Positions 23,046 through 34,035 of a stretch of 64,000 nucleotides of DNA are shown here, piece by piece; positions within the stretch are counted from its first letter, which is position 1, and each line of letters begins with the position of its first letter. The stretch covers positions 42,539 to 106,538 of the forward strand of contig VSDK01018551.1 of assembly GCA_009767595.1 (NCBI GenBank), in the 5' to 3' direction. The notes under the pieces are model-generated. The model had not been told where the DNA came from, ran no database searches, and was given only the letters and a program-made list of their open reading frames with translations. Position numbers and translations under genes: made by a program. Origin of the DNA: Symbiodinium kawagutii. Lineage: Eukaryota > Sar > Dinophyceae > Suessiales > Symbiodiniaceae.

Positions 23046-23160
23046 GGCTATGGGTCAATATTAACCAACAATGATGGTGGATAATAACCAACAAAACTAT
23101 AGGGAAAGCCATGCTTAATGATGGGGGAACCAGGGGTACAGGGTTTTGACCCAAAGCCGT
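23046..23160 (+). mobile_element. MITE-like element, family D
   Basis: Starts GGCTATGGGTCAATATTAAC and ends GGGTTTTGACCCAAAGCC, the inverted partner. The body closely matches the copy at 1725-1847. Confidence 0.75.
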
Positions 23161-23937
23161 ATCATTTCTGACAAAATGCAGGCATGCCCTGATGGAGATT
23201 TAGCCATCGCCATGGATGTAACCATTGATCATCTTTGATCACCTTGGATCATGGTGGTAGCCATTTATCATCATTGATAAATATTGATCACCATTTGATA
23301 CCATGGAGATAGCCATAGCCATTGATCCTCATTAATTTCCTGATTGCTAAAATCCCTCCGGTCATCCACCACCACTTCCACGACGACTTGGGATTGCCCG
23401 GGCTCATCTACTGCGCAGACGACGTAGCGTAGCTCGCATGGACGTTGTGACAGGGTCGTCTAGGGCTGTCAGCTGCAGGAACATCATGGTTGCGGATAGA
23501 GCCGAAGAGTAGGGATGGTCGCAGCGTAGGTGGTCTGCAGCATCTATTGCGTTGCCTATGATGAGTTTATGACAGGTAATAATTAACCTTGATCAATCAT
23601 GAGCCTTTAATGACCAACTGGCGATTGATAATCGAGGTTACCAGTCAGTGAGTATGCCTCCTGATTGGTGATTGAATGTTTGATGAGATGTTGCATTTTG
23701 CAGCTTGATGCTGGGTTCTGGGCACCGATTTCATTATCAACCAGTAGCAGGCATCATTGTCCACCAGTATTCTGATTATATACTCTGATACTTATAAATT
23801 GTATGTGTGAAGATTATGAAGTATGATTTATATGTATTACATACTCAATAGTTGAAATATACACTCATCAGATTATGAAGTGATTTGTTTAATCATATAT
23901 TCCATAATTAGATTATATACTGTATGGTCAACCAAAG
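23161..23937. other. non-coding stretch
   Basis: Contains 'accattgatcatc' words (23215-23340), a moderately GC-rich patch at 23360-23480 without a clear frame, and AT-rich sequence at 23770-23930. No gene supported. Confidence 0.5.
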
Positions 23938-24018
23938 AACTTGCGGTACCTGTTGTGCGCCCTTGATAGCGCTTGTGCATCGCTCACTGAAAAGGCAGCG
24001 CGGCTGATGAACCCTCAG
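23938..24018 (+). CDS. candidate exon (ALDSACASLTEKAARLMNPQ)
   Basis: The plus frame NLRYLLCALDSACASLTE continues KAARLMNPQ and is followed by CAG|GTGCCG. Helix-like composition and high GC3. The same frame stays open past the donor (VPMQKVSECLTAW), so the exon may extend to about 24063. The 5' boundary (AAAG|AAC) is weak. Function unknown. Confidence 0.42.
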
Positions 24019-24081
24019 GTGCCGATGCAGAAAGTGAGCGAATGCTTAACCGCTTGGTGTGACGGGACATCCATATCCATC

Positions 24082-24176
24082 TGGTGGTTTCTCGGGGGTA
24101 GCCCAAAATGGCTGGTTTATTACTACAAATGGTTAATAATGGATGATTTGGGGGTACCCCTATTTTGAGAAACAGC
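24082..24176 (+). mobile_element. MITE-like element, family A
   Basis: Starts GGTGGTTTCTCGGGGGTAGC, ends GGGGGTACCCCTATTTTGAG and AAACAGCC, with 'ggctggtttattactacaaatgg' inside. Confidence 0.78.
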
Positions 24177-24216
24177 CATATATCCACACATGTGATCGTA
24201 CGCTTCAAATTGGACC

Positions 24217-24429
24217 ATGTTTGCGGGAACACTCTACAGGGGTTACTCGGTCCTGTCACTCGTCTTGCCATTGACATCGCCGGACTGCAGGGTTGTCATG
24301 TGGCTGTGGCTGTGTCAATGCCCTGTACCCCTGGCTGCTCCCCTGAATCACCAATTTCCAGTCGAGTCGTTGCTGTCTAAACTCCGTGCCAAGGCTGATG
24401 AGTTGCGTCAATGTTGGCTATCCTGGTAA
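24217..24429 (+). CDS. coding-like frame, possible terminal exon
   Basis: The open frame ends ESLLSKLRAKADELRQCWLSW at TAA (24427-24429), a plausible C-terminal helix. The first half has a hydrophobic run (VVMWLWLCQCPVPLAAPL). A competing frame (CGNTLQGLLGPVTRLAIDIA) is open over the first 160 bases. Could follow the exon at 23938. No homology is recognised. Confidence 0.35.
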   Translation: MFAGTLYRGYSVLSLVLPLTSPDCRVVMWLWLCQCPVPLAAPLNHQFPVESLLSKLRAKADELRQCWLSW

Positions 24430-25203
24430 AAGAATATATGAGTTTCCAATATTTATATCAATAGTTGTAGTATACTTCATAGAACCGCCAAAGTATGTCA
24501 TCATTGATTCCAGTCCAGTAAAGTATTGATCATGACTATGGTGGTTAGATTAGTTGTAATATCATGTGATATCTGAAGACCAATCGAGGAGATTGAATGA
24601 TCGTAGCATCAGCTTCGATTGGGCACCCAGTTGCACCTCACTCATCTTCAGTGACCACAGGGCATGATCCAGAATGTGACCAGTACTGTGAGATTTCAAA
24701 GGTTCGACACTTACAATGTTTGGAAGTACTTGGTCTTTATCTATATACACATATGTACTCGCACACTCACTCACACATGCAAAATTTGCACTCCTGGATG
24801 CATGTATCTGAGATTCTGCACTAACATAGGACTCAACCTTTGTTGTACTTTTTGAGCTTATGAATTCCTCAATTGGATTCATGATGAATGTTATTCACTG
24901 TCGACCAACTGGATGACCATCCTGTATGTTGTCTCCATTTTACATTTATCATTAGCCATTGATTAATTACAAACCTGGAGCCATTGTGAACACTGCTATA
25001 ACCATCATAAACTATGATTAACCATTAGAAACCAACATAAACCATGATCATCATCATGAACCATAACTGGATATAATCATAAACCATTATCATGATTTTA
25101 TCATATCATCATGAACTTTTATCATCATAAACCATTATTGACAAAAAACACTGGATGTTGTCTCTGATAAAAATCCCATCATGTTCACCATCGTTCAGTC
25201 CAG
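24430..25203. other. non-coding stretch
   Basis: AT-rich. 24940-25140 is made of 'ataaaccatcatgaac'-type words. No supported gene. Confidence 0.55.
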
Positions 25204-25275
25204 CGCACCATGGCTATTCGTAGCCTAGTTTTCTCGGTGGCAGAGATGGCGAGCAGCCCTTGGACATTGGAAAAG
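25204..25275 (+). CDS. candidate first exon ([20 protein letters not shown])
   Basis: After GTCCAG, an ATG at 25210 opens a frame [20 protein letters not shown] followed by EK and GTGTAG after AAAAG. It could be a short first exon; if not spliced, it ends immediately at TAG as a 23-aa peptide. Function unknown. Confidence 0.3.
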
Positions 25276-25310
25276 GTGTAGCTTTGGGCAGTGCTTCACA
25301 ACCACAGTTG

Positions 25311-25430
25311 GTAGCTAGGTAGGCAACTTGGTAGCTAGGTAGGCAACTTGGTTGGTTGGTTGGTTGGTTGGTTGGTTGGTTGGTTGCTTGGTTGGTTGGT
25401 TGGTTGGTTGGTTGGTTGGTTGGTTGGTTG
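25311..25430. repeat. (GGTT)n tetranucleotide array
   Basis: About twenty GGTT units (25349-25430, one interruption) preceded by two copies of the 20-mer GTAGCTAGGTAGGCAACTTG. Open frames across it ([11 protein letters not shown] or [11 protein letters not shown]) are artefacts of the repeat. Confidence 0.9.
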
Positions 25431-25439
25431 TTTGTTTCT

Positions 25440-27070
25440 GCTTCTACACCAAGTTATGTTGAAGTGCCTGCCTTTTTTTTTAATGTTTTGACAACAACCT
25501 CTTGTTTTGCACATGTAGTTGATACATGTGGACATATACTCACATACTCATGGATATGCATCCATCAGTATGTATACGAGATTATTTTCCCACATACTCA
25601 CGTATATGCATCCATGCAAATGCTGATGCAAGCCGGCTGAAAGCCCGGGTGTAATTGCACACCTTTTGTTTTTTTGTCATACTTTCAATGTGCTGGTTTT
25701 GTCTCTGTTTTGTACCATAGGTTTGTGGTAATCGCTGTGCAAATTAGGCCAAACGTTCTATTGTTTGGGAAAGTTTCAATTGATAGTGGGGATGCACAAA
25801 AGGAGGGTTGTATCACTTTAGACTGACGAATATGATCAACAGGCCAATCGAGGCTGTCATGTCTTGATAGCCTTTGGGCCTTTGAGTCTTGGTACAATCA
25901 TCGTTTTGTATATTGGTCTTATTGCTGAAGTAGGAGGTATACCAGTGGGGTTCACTTGTGTGTGTTTGCGGGCTGTTGATCAGATCCATCATTGCTGTCA
26001 TTTGTTGGTACATGCCAGGACTACACACCTTGGCGTGATGGCCTTTGTTGGCTGGTGGTTGATTATATCCCTTTTTTTCGGGATAAAATGTGGGCCCCCA
26101 CCAGTTCTAAGTTGGTTTAGCTCTCACCATATATAGCTAGTCCCCCAAAACTTAGTATAATTACCGTCCGGTACATGATCTCTGGACAGCTGGCAAATCA
26201 TCATGTTTTCCCTTGCCAGATTAATCCACCTCAGATTATACGTGTGGGCCCCACTAGTTAAAAGTTGGGTTAGAAGATGTTAAAAACCCATATACCTGGT
26301 AGTTTAACTTCCCCAAGTGACCTATACACTACGCTAGACATAGTTAGGGGCCCACATAGTACATATCCATATGCCTCGCTGAGGATTTGTAACGCTGACC
26401 TAGGCTTCAGAGCGGCAAGTCATTAACGGTATGCCTCAATGCCGCTTGGATGTGCGTTTTTTGTTGCAATATCTCGTTGGAACCTTACCAAGCAACAGAG
26501 TTCAGTGTGTCAAAATAGAAGGTACACGTAGATACCAACCGAAATAATCGATACCAGCACAACAAATCAAATCTGATTGTGGTTTCGAACATTTTTTCCC
26601 CGCGTGTATTGCCAAACATCTCGTTTTCACATCTTTTGGCTTTGTTTGAAGTCAGCCTGCTTGAATATCATCAATTGTGACTAGTTTCAAAAGAGGAAGT
26701 TCGCCAGCGCCATGATTTCACCAGCAAATGATCACTGGGTTGGTTGATGGCAAAATCGACGTGGGAAAGCCTTGTTTTGACAACCAATTATCCCGGGATT
26801 TCATGTAGTTTCTTTTTTCATTTTGCACAGCAAATCCTGGTCAATAAGTCAGATGACAACAATGAACTCTGAATGACAGCTACTATGTGGAGAACTGACG
26901 TTTTCTCTGTGATGGTAGAGTGACGCCTCATTGATACTTAATTATATAATAGTGTGAGTTCGGCTGGATGAATCAAGTCCGCGATGGCTCCAGCTTCAAG
27001 TTTCACTTGCTCAGAAATCACTAGCAGCCTCCAAGAAACAGCTGACCTTTAAAAAAAAACCTGTGTCCCA
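25440..27070. other. non-coding stretch with GTGGGCCCC inverted pieces
   Basis: 26082-26360 has TGTGGGCCCCCACCAG, GTGTGGGCCCCACTAG and AGGGGCCCACA in both orientations, with 'tatatagctag' and 'ttagtataatt' between, suggesting nested or broken inverted-repeat elements. Other parts show no feature. Confidence 0.5.
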
Positions 27071-27606
27071 GTGAGTGGTTTGTATTCCAGTGACCTCCTG
27101 AATTTCCTTGAAACATCAGCAAAATATGGCGAACTGAAACGATGTTTACTTTACCGACGAAGACTTTATTACAAACATGAGCCATTTATTCCCATAATAT
27201 ACATACAACAAACTTGGATGATCACGGTCAGATTAATCATGGATGACCTCATCCAGCTTGATCAAACAAAGTTGGATCAGCCGCATCGTCTGCGATGGTT
27301 GAACCAGCCATATATAACTCCAAGACCATGGTGCTTCACCAGCATTGATAGCCGCTAACATTACGCAACATCACATACAACATTGCAGAAGAAAACACTT
27401 TGACCAGTCTTGAAGACTACGATGCAAATTATATCCCTGTAAGAATGCGTAGTGTTGTAGACATAGCCACAGATACATCATTTGGCCGAAAGATGGGATT
27501 GACCGTGATTCTGGCCAGCCTTAGGGTCATGGAATCAATCGAGGACCACACAGGTCTAGCAGCACTTGGACATCCCAGGGTCAGTCCTCACCGGTCGCCG
27601 CTGTAG
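27071..27606 (+). CDS. two coding-like frames of unknown identity
   Basis: 27071-27358 reads SSDLLNFLETSAKYGELKRC and LLYRRRLYYKHEPFIPIIY before drifting into intergenic-looking sequence. 27400-27606 reads SLEDYDANYIPVRMRSVVDI, ATDTSFGRKMGLTVILASLR, VMESIEDHTGLAALGHPRVS and stops at TAG. Composition is protein-like but AT-richer than the cyclophilin exons. No splice sites join them convincingly. They may be parts of one gene or of a decayed copy. Confidence 0.35.
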
Positions 27607-27959
27607 ACCTCGCCATGCCCAGTCAAGTTTTTGTGTCACTTTGGCTGAGTGCAGCCGCGCGGCAGTGGCGGCTTAAACAGCTTGGTAAGGGGAAATCCAA
27701 CGGAAATATCGCACGGATTGATATGACTCACACATCTCTCAGAAAGGTCCGATGCATCTTTGTGTGCTAAAGATTGTCCAAAGTGCGATCAACGGGTGAT
27801 TCACGGGGGAAGATGGGAGATGGACATATATGTGCAATGCCGGTTTTGTGGATGTACCATTTGTTTCTGTTGGTTAGTTGGTTGATAGTTTGTTTTTTAT
27901 TTGTTTGGGGGGGCAGGGGCTGGCTGCCGTTTTTTGTTTATCAAAATGTGTTCACGACG

Positions 27960-28160
27960 TGTTCCTTTATGCTGTTTTTTCTCTGGTGTTTTTTCTTTGG
28001 TGTTTTTGCTTTGGTGTTTCTGCTTTGGCGTTTTGCTTTGGTGTTTCTGCTCTGATGTTTTTGCTCAGGTATTGTAGCTCTGGTGCTTTTGCTCTGGTGT
28101 CTTTTCTCTGATTTTTTTTGGCTCTGGTGTGTTTTTTTGCTCTGGTGTGTTTTTCCCCAC
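27960..28160 (+). repeat. degenerate TTTTTGCTCTGGTGT repeat, left copy
   Basis: About a dozen imperfect units of 13-17 bases around GGTGTTTTTGCTCTGGTG. The same unit recurs at 29602-29710, on the far side of the satellite block. Confidence 0.75.
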
Positions 28161-28199
28161 CTGTCAGGTGAGGGTTGTTAGATTTTATCAGAGTTGACT

Positions 28200-28618
28200 T
28201 CTCCTCCTCCTCCTCCTCCTCCTCCTCCTCCTCCTCCTCCTCCTCNNNNNNNNNNNNNNNNNNNNNNNNNNNNNNNNNNNNNNNNNNNNNNNNNNNNNNN
28301 NNNNNNNNNNNNNNNNNNNNNNNNNNNNNNNNNNNNNNNNNNNNNNNNNNNNNNNNNNNNNNNNNNNNNNNNNNNNNNNNNNNNNNNNNNNNNNNNNNNN
28401 NNNNNNNNNNNNNNNNNNNNNNNNNNNNNNNNNNNNNNNNNNNNNNNNNNNNNNNNNNNNNNNNNNNNNNNNNNNNNNNNNNNNNNNNNNNNNNNNNNNN
28501 NNNNNNNNNNNNNNNNNNNNNNNNNNNNNNNNNNNNNNNNNNNNNNNNNNNNNNNNNNNNNNNNNNNNNNNNNNNNNNNNNNNNNNNNNNNNNNNNNNNN
28601 NNNNNNNNNNNNNNNNNN
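28200..28618. repeat. (TCC)n tract running into an assembly gap
   Basis: Fifteen TCC units (28201-28245) are followed by 373 N (28246-28618). The long open frames drawn across the Ns are not evidence of protein. The gap probably marks where the assembler failed in the microsatellite. Confidence 0.95.
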
Positions 28619-28671
28619 GCCGGACCTCAACGACGACCAGGCACGCCGAGTGTCTGCTGCCGGACCTCAAA

Positions 28672-29552
28672 GATGTCAGAAGATATGTCAGAAAGAATGT
28701 CAGAAGAGATGTCAGAAAGAATGTCAGAGAGAATGGCAAAAGATATGTCAGAAAGAATGTCAGAAGATATGTCAGAGAGAATGTCAAAAGATATGCCAGA
28801 AAGAATGTCAGAGAGAATGTCAGAAGATATGGTAGAAAGAATGTCAGAAGAGATGTCAGAAAGAATGTCAGAGAGAATGTCAGAAGATATGTCAGAAAGA
28901 ATGTCAGAAGAGATGTCAGAAAGAATGTCAGAGAGAATGTCAAAAGATATGCCAGAAAGAATGCCAGGGAGAATGTCAGGGAGAAGATATCTCAGAAAGA
29001 ATGCCAGAAGATATGTCAGAGAGAATGTCAAAAGATTTGCCAGAAAGAATGTCAGAAGAGATGTCAGAAAGAATGTCAGAAGATATGTCAGAGAGAATGT
29101 CAGAAGATATGTCAGAAGACATGTCAGAAGACATGTCAGAAGAGATGTCAGAACGAATGTCAAAAGATATGCCAGAAAGGATGTCAGAAAGAATGTCAGA
29201 AGGTATGTCAGAAAGAATGTCAGAAGATATGTCAGAAGACATGTCAGAAGACATGTCAGAAGAGATGTCAGAACGAATGTCAAAAGATATGCCAGAAAGG
29301 ATGTCAGAGAGAATGTCAGAAGATATGTCAGAAGACATGTCAGAAAGAATGTCAGAAGATATGTCAGAAAGAATGTCAGAAGAGATGTCAGAAAGAATGT
29401 CAGAAAGAATGTCCGAGTAGAAAGTTGTCAGAAAGAACGTCAGAAGATGTGCCAGAAAGGATGTCAGAAAGAATGTCAAAAGGTATGCCAGAAGGAATGA
29501 CAGAAGATTTGCCAGAAAGAATGTCAGAAGGTATGTCGGAGAGAATGTCAGA
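28672..29552 (+). repeat. 15-bp minisatellite (ATGTCAGAAAGA-type units)
   Basis: About 58 units of 15 bases, pattern ATGTCAGAAAGA alternating with ATGTCAGAAGAT/GAG. Because 15 is a multiple of three, the plus strand stays open as MSERMSEDMSERMSEEM, but the register changes near 28985 and 29430, so the peptide is not conserved. Just before it, GCCGGACCTCAA occurs twice 40 bases apart. I treat it as non-coding satellite. Confidence 0.85.
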
Positions 29553-29601
29553 CAAAAGTGGAGTCAACAAGCGGTGATGACATGACATGGTGGGGATCAC
29601 T

Positions 29602-29710
29602 CGAAGTAAAGTAATTTTTCTCTGGTGTGTTTTTTTTCTCTGGTGTGTTTGCTCTGTTGTTGTTTCTTTCCTGGTGTTGTTTCTTTGCTGGTGTTTTTGC
29701 TCTGGTGGTG
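29602..29710 (+). repeat. degenerate TTTTTGCTCTGGTGT repeat, right copy
   Basis: Units such as TCTCTGGTGTGTTTTTTT and GTGTTTTTGCTCTGGTGG match the left array at 27960-28160. Confidence 0.75.
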
Positions 29711-29804
29711 AGATATGAGATGTGTGAATTGGGGAAACTTGGTGTTGTGAGATTTGTCAGATGACGGAAAGCGCTTGAGCGCTTGAAAGTTTTTACCGAA
29801 GGCT

Positions 29805-29827
29805 GGGGGGGGGGGGGGGGGGGGGGG
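29805..29827. repeat. homopolymer run of 23 G
   Basis: Twenty-three consecutive G after GGCT. Length may be inexact because such runs are error-prone. Confidence 0.9.
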
Positions 29828-29939
29828 CAGACTGATTTGCAGAAATTTTGGGTCAAAAATCGACGTTTTACCTGCACGAGAGCGCAATTTTGCAATTTCT
29901 TCGCGGGAAAGATTTTTGTTGGGTGGTTGTTGGGTGGCC

Positions 29940-31525
29940 GGGGCCAAGTTAGGCGCCATGTTGGGGCATCAAGAGGCCATGTTTCGGACCATGTCGGGCC
30001 ATGAAGGGGCCATGTTGGGCCATGTTGGGACAGAGTTTGGCCCATATACGGGTATGCAGGGGACATGTTGAGCCATGTTGGGACCGCCTTTGGTCCATAT
30101 ACGGGTATGCATGGGCCTTGTTGGGACAATCGCGCCTATGTTGGGACCATGTCGGCGCATGAAGGGGCTATCTTGGGCAATGTTGGCAAGCCTTTTTGGT
30201 CAGAAATGGACGTTCTACCTGCACGAGAGCGTAATTTTGCAATTTCTTCGCTGCAGCCATGTTGAGCTCGTTCTCGGGCCAAATTGGGCGCCATGTTGGG
30301 GTATCAACGGCCCATGTTTGGGACCATTCGGACTATGTCGGGCCACGAAAGGACTATGTTGGGGGCCATGTTGGGACAGTCTTGCCCATATATGGGTATG
30401 AAGGGGCCATGTTGGGACAGTTTTTGGCCCATATACGGGTATGCAGGGGCCATGTTGGGACCGCCTTTGGCCCATATACGCCATATACGGGTATACATGG
30501 GCCTTGTTGGGACAATCGCGCCCATGTTGGGACCATGTCGGCGCATGACGGGGCTATCTTGGGCAATGTTGGCAAGCCTTTTTGGTCAGAAATGGACGTT
30601 CTACCTGCACGAGAACGTAATTTTGCAATTTCTTCGCTGCAGCCATGTTGGGCTCGTTCTCGGGCCAAATTCGGCGCCATGTTGGGGTATCAAGGGCCTA
30701 TGTTTCGGACGATTCGGATTATCTGGGGCCATGAAGGGGCCATGTTGGGGGCCATGTTGGGACAGTCTTTGGTCCGTATACGGGCATGGGCAGGCGAAAG
30801 GAGCGTGTTGCGACTGTCTTCCCACCATTATGGGCAGCCTGAAGGGGCCATGTTGGGCCATGTTGGGACAGTCTTTGGCCCATATACGGGGTATGCATGG
30901 GCCATGTTGGGCCATGTTGAGACAATCTTTGGCCCGTACCAAGTCGCCATGTTGAGCCATACCGGTCGCTTGCTGAATCACGGTGCCAATTCGAACTGTT
31001 TGGGCCATCTTATTTGCAGCTAAGCGTGGTCAAAAATCGATGTTTTACTTGCACGAGACGGCAAATTCGCAATTTGTTTGTGGGACAGCTTTTTGTTGGC
31101 CGAAAGGGGCGTGTTGCGACTGTCCTCGCGCCATGTTGGACAGCATGTTGGGGCTCTAGGGCCCATGTTGGGACCATGTAGGGGCATGAAGGGGCCATTT
31201 TGGGCCATGTTGGGCTATGTTGGGACAGTCTTTGGCCCGTACACGCGCATGGGCAGTTTTGTCGGCCGAAAGGGGCGTGTTGCGACTGTCCTCGCGCCAT
31301 GTTGGGCAGCATGTTGGGGACTCTAGGGCCATGTTGGGACCATGTCGGGGCATGAAGGGGCCATCTCGCGCCATGTTGGGATGGTGTTTGGCCCGTATAC
31401 GGGCGTGGGCACTTTTGCAATTTCTTTGTGGGACAGCTTCTTGCCATGTTGGGCAGCATGTTGGGGACTCTAGGGCCCATGTTGGGACCATGTAGGGGCA
31501 TGAAGGGGCCATCTTGGGCCATGTA
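29940..31525 (+). repeat. CCATGTTGGG array with higher-order period
   Basis: About 1.6 kb built of GGCCATGTTGGGACA-like words. A conserved box (TGCACGAGAGCGCAATTTTG and flanks) recurs at about 29862, 30220, 30608 and 31050, giving a higher-order unit of roughly 360-440 bp; the 30200 and 30588 units are close to identical over more than 100 bases. ORFs on both strands (up to about 250 codons) are repeat artefacts. Confidence 0.85.
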
Positions 31526-31767
31526 TTTTTGTTGATCTCTGATGACAGAACCTCACCGGGAGGGATTGGTGGTTTCTTGGGCCATGAAATGCAAAAAGAC
31601 TTACGTTGCGCGCTTTCCGTGATGTTCCAACCTGGTTTGCAGAAATGTATTTGATTGGCAACATTGATTTCAAAACTTTGTATTTGTTTGGTACGTTTTT
31701 TGTTACTGTATGTTGTTGTCTGGTAAGTTTTTTTGTTTTTGCATGTTTGTTGCGGACAATTCTATGG

Positions 31768-32165
31768 TGTGTCACATCCCCACATCATGGTACCAAGTTT
31801 TTGTTTGCAAATTGTGTAGAAAATTCCATAGTAAAGTGACTCAACATGTGACATCCAATGCATGATGGTGCCGAGCTTCTTTTGCATACGCTCGTGTAGT
31901 TTTTTTAAATAATGTGAGATAATCTGTCTCATTAACAGCCTAACGGTACCGAACTGTTTTAATTTCTTTTGTAGGAAATTTAAATATGAGATAAGGTAAC
32001 ATGTGTCATCCACGACGTTATGGTACTGAGCTTTTCAGCATGGTTTTGTAGACATTTCCATGGGAAAGTAGTGTGGCATGTGACATGCACGCCATGAAGG
32101 TACCAATGTTTGTTAAAACTTGGTGGAATTTCCTTAGTAAGCGTGGTGAAATGTGACATCTACAA
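31768..32165. repeat. diverged tandem units of about 85 bp
   Basis: About five units share 'catgtgacatcca', 'atgatggtaccgagcttt', 'ttgtagaaatttccatag', 'aaagtg'. Divergence is high, suggesting an old array. No gene. Confidence 0.65.
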
Positions 32166-34035
32166 TGAAATCATGAATCAAATGTTTGCTTCATAATTTC
32201 ACATATTATCTTCCTCTCCGCGTCTTCACACATCATCTTCATCGGTTTCTCTCCACACGTCATCTTGACACGCCTGCTGGTCTTTCTCTTTGTCATCTTT
32301 TATTTTTTGATTTTCTTTAAACCACGTCTCCTGCGCAGCCGTGCTTTAAATTAATATTTACAAATTTCACTTCAGTATATTTCATCTATTAGTTTCTGAT
32401 GATAATACTTGATGCTGCTATAACATCACCTTTGTCGGTCTCGGGCTAACCGCCGTCCAATTTTTGAACTGTTGTGCCTTATTTAATTAGCTATTTTTAT
32501 TGTTTCCTTTGTTTGGCAACATGAGTACATTGATGTAAAATATGATTGGAACAATTGCCAAAATGAATACAATGTTGGATACATTTATATATTTTCATTT
32601 GTACGTACTGTTGTTATTCATTTTTGTTATTCAATTGTTTGTTTGTTTCTTTGATTGAATCTACATAGATTCTGGTTGGTGATTTAAAACATTATCTATT
32701 TTTCCCAGTAGATATTAACAAATGGTTGGTTGACTACTATTTTTCATAGGGGTTGAAACCACCAACCAGGATTGAACAATCAATACATTGATGTACATAC
32801 CCAGATGCTCCATGTATAGTATATTTAGCTACATGTACCTATAAAACAGCCCAAATGTAGGTAAATATGCCATACATGGAGCATCTGGGATATTAATTTT
32901 CCAACATCCCTGATTCTGGAAATGGATCCACCAGGTCGATCCCCGATGCGCTGCGGCAGTTTTTGTCTTCCGACTGTTGGGAGCGCCAGCGGGGGAACGG
33001 TGGAAGGTCGCGGCTGGGTAAAGCCATGGCTGGTGATGGGTAATGATGGTTTACTAGGGTAGATCAAAGTTGATGGTGATGGTGGTGATGAATCATCCGG
33101 AGTGTCTGCGGATGATTCATTAGGTCTTTGATATTGATATTCAATTTGGTTGTGTATGATTCTCGGATCAATGGCTAAAGGTTGTCAAAAACTACAATGA
33201 GATCGCGCAATTTCATAGTTAGTGAAAGCGTATGGTGGTAATTCGTATGATGGTTGATGGATGTTGATTGACAAAATAACACACGGCAACCCACAAATTC
33301 TTTGGATTGCCACCACCACCAAAGAAATATTTTGCAACAACCAAAACCCCACAGGATTGGTTTTGTGCCACTTGCACCCAGTTATCCCCTCCCAACTGGT
33401 CGCTCGCTGATGTTCACCAGGGATACCCAAGAACCTCAGCGTTGATGCTGTTGGGCGCGGGTGTTTTTTCAAGAGGCAAAATGCACCACTTGTCCCAAGA
33501 GGTGGCGTTAAGCGCCTCTTTGCTTTGTATTAATTGCTAGTCTAGTTGGTTGCTCATCTGTGTAACCGCAAGCAAAGCATGTGTTTGGCCATGATTCTGC
33601 ATCAGCATTCGTATTTTTTGTCATCATTCAATAATCAAAGAGTTTTTACTCTACCAAAAGAAGCAAATTAACCATTATTGTCAGCCACTTCATTCACCCT
33701 GATGTAGAATTACTTCCCCGCTCAGAAACAGTTATTTCAAGGATTTTCAAGGCTACTGCATTTACCATCATATTATACTATTCTAAACCGTGATCATCCA
33801 TGATCCAACCATTCTGAAGCGTTATCATGTTTTTGGTTGTTAACCATTACATATATTACATGCCCACCATTAATCATCATCAAGAATTGCCGCAACTACT
33901 GATTATCCAAAACCCCAAAATTTTCAAAAAAAATCGGGGTAATTACCCAGAAAAAATTCTGAGCATTTCTGAGTTTTGGACAGCCCTCCCCTGTCTTGCC
34001 CCACCCGTGCGTACCGCAGGTGTTCCCAGACGGAC
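32166..34035. other. mostly non-coding stretch
   Basis: A pyrimidine-rich segment (32200-32340), AT-rich sequence and a family B element (32672-32769). A GC-rich patch at 32920-33030 is open on both strands without boundaries. 33307-33540 has a plus frame of uncertain meaning. No gene is supported. Confidence 0.5.
32672..32769 (+). mobile_element. MITE-like element, family B
   Basis: CTGGTTGGTGATTTAAAACA at the left, GGTTGAAACCACCAACCAG at the right. The flanks GATT|CTGG and CCAG|GATT suggest a 4-bp target-site duplication. Confidence 0.82.

Noticed and set aside
25356-25640. [10 protein letters not shown] protein
   Set aside because: Encoded by a GGTT microsatellite.
28175-29500. 441-codon open frame
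   Set aside because: It runs through 373 N and a 15-bp minisatellite; the register is not maintained and there is no start or splice context.
30259-31023. 254- and 223-codon plus frames
   Set aside because: Both arise from the CCATGTTGGG array, overlap in different registers and mirror each other in composition.
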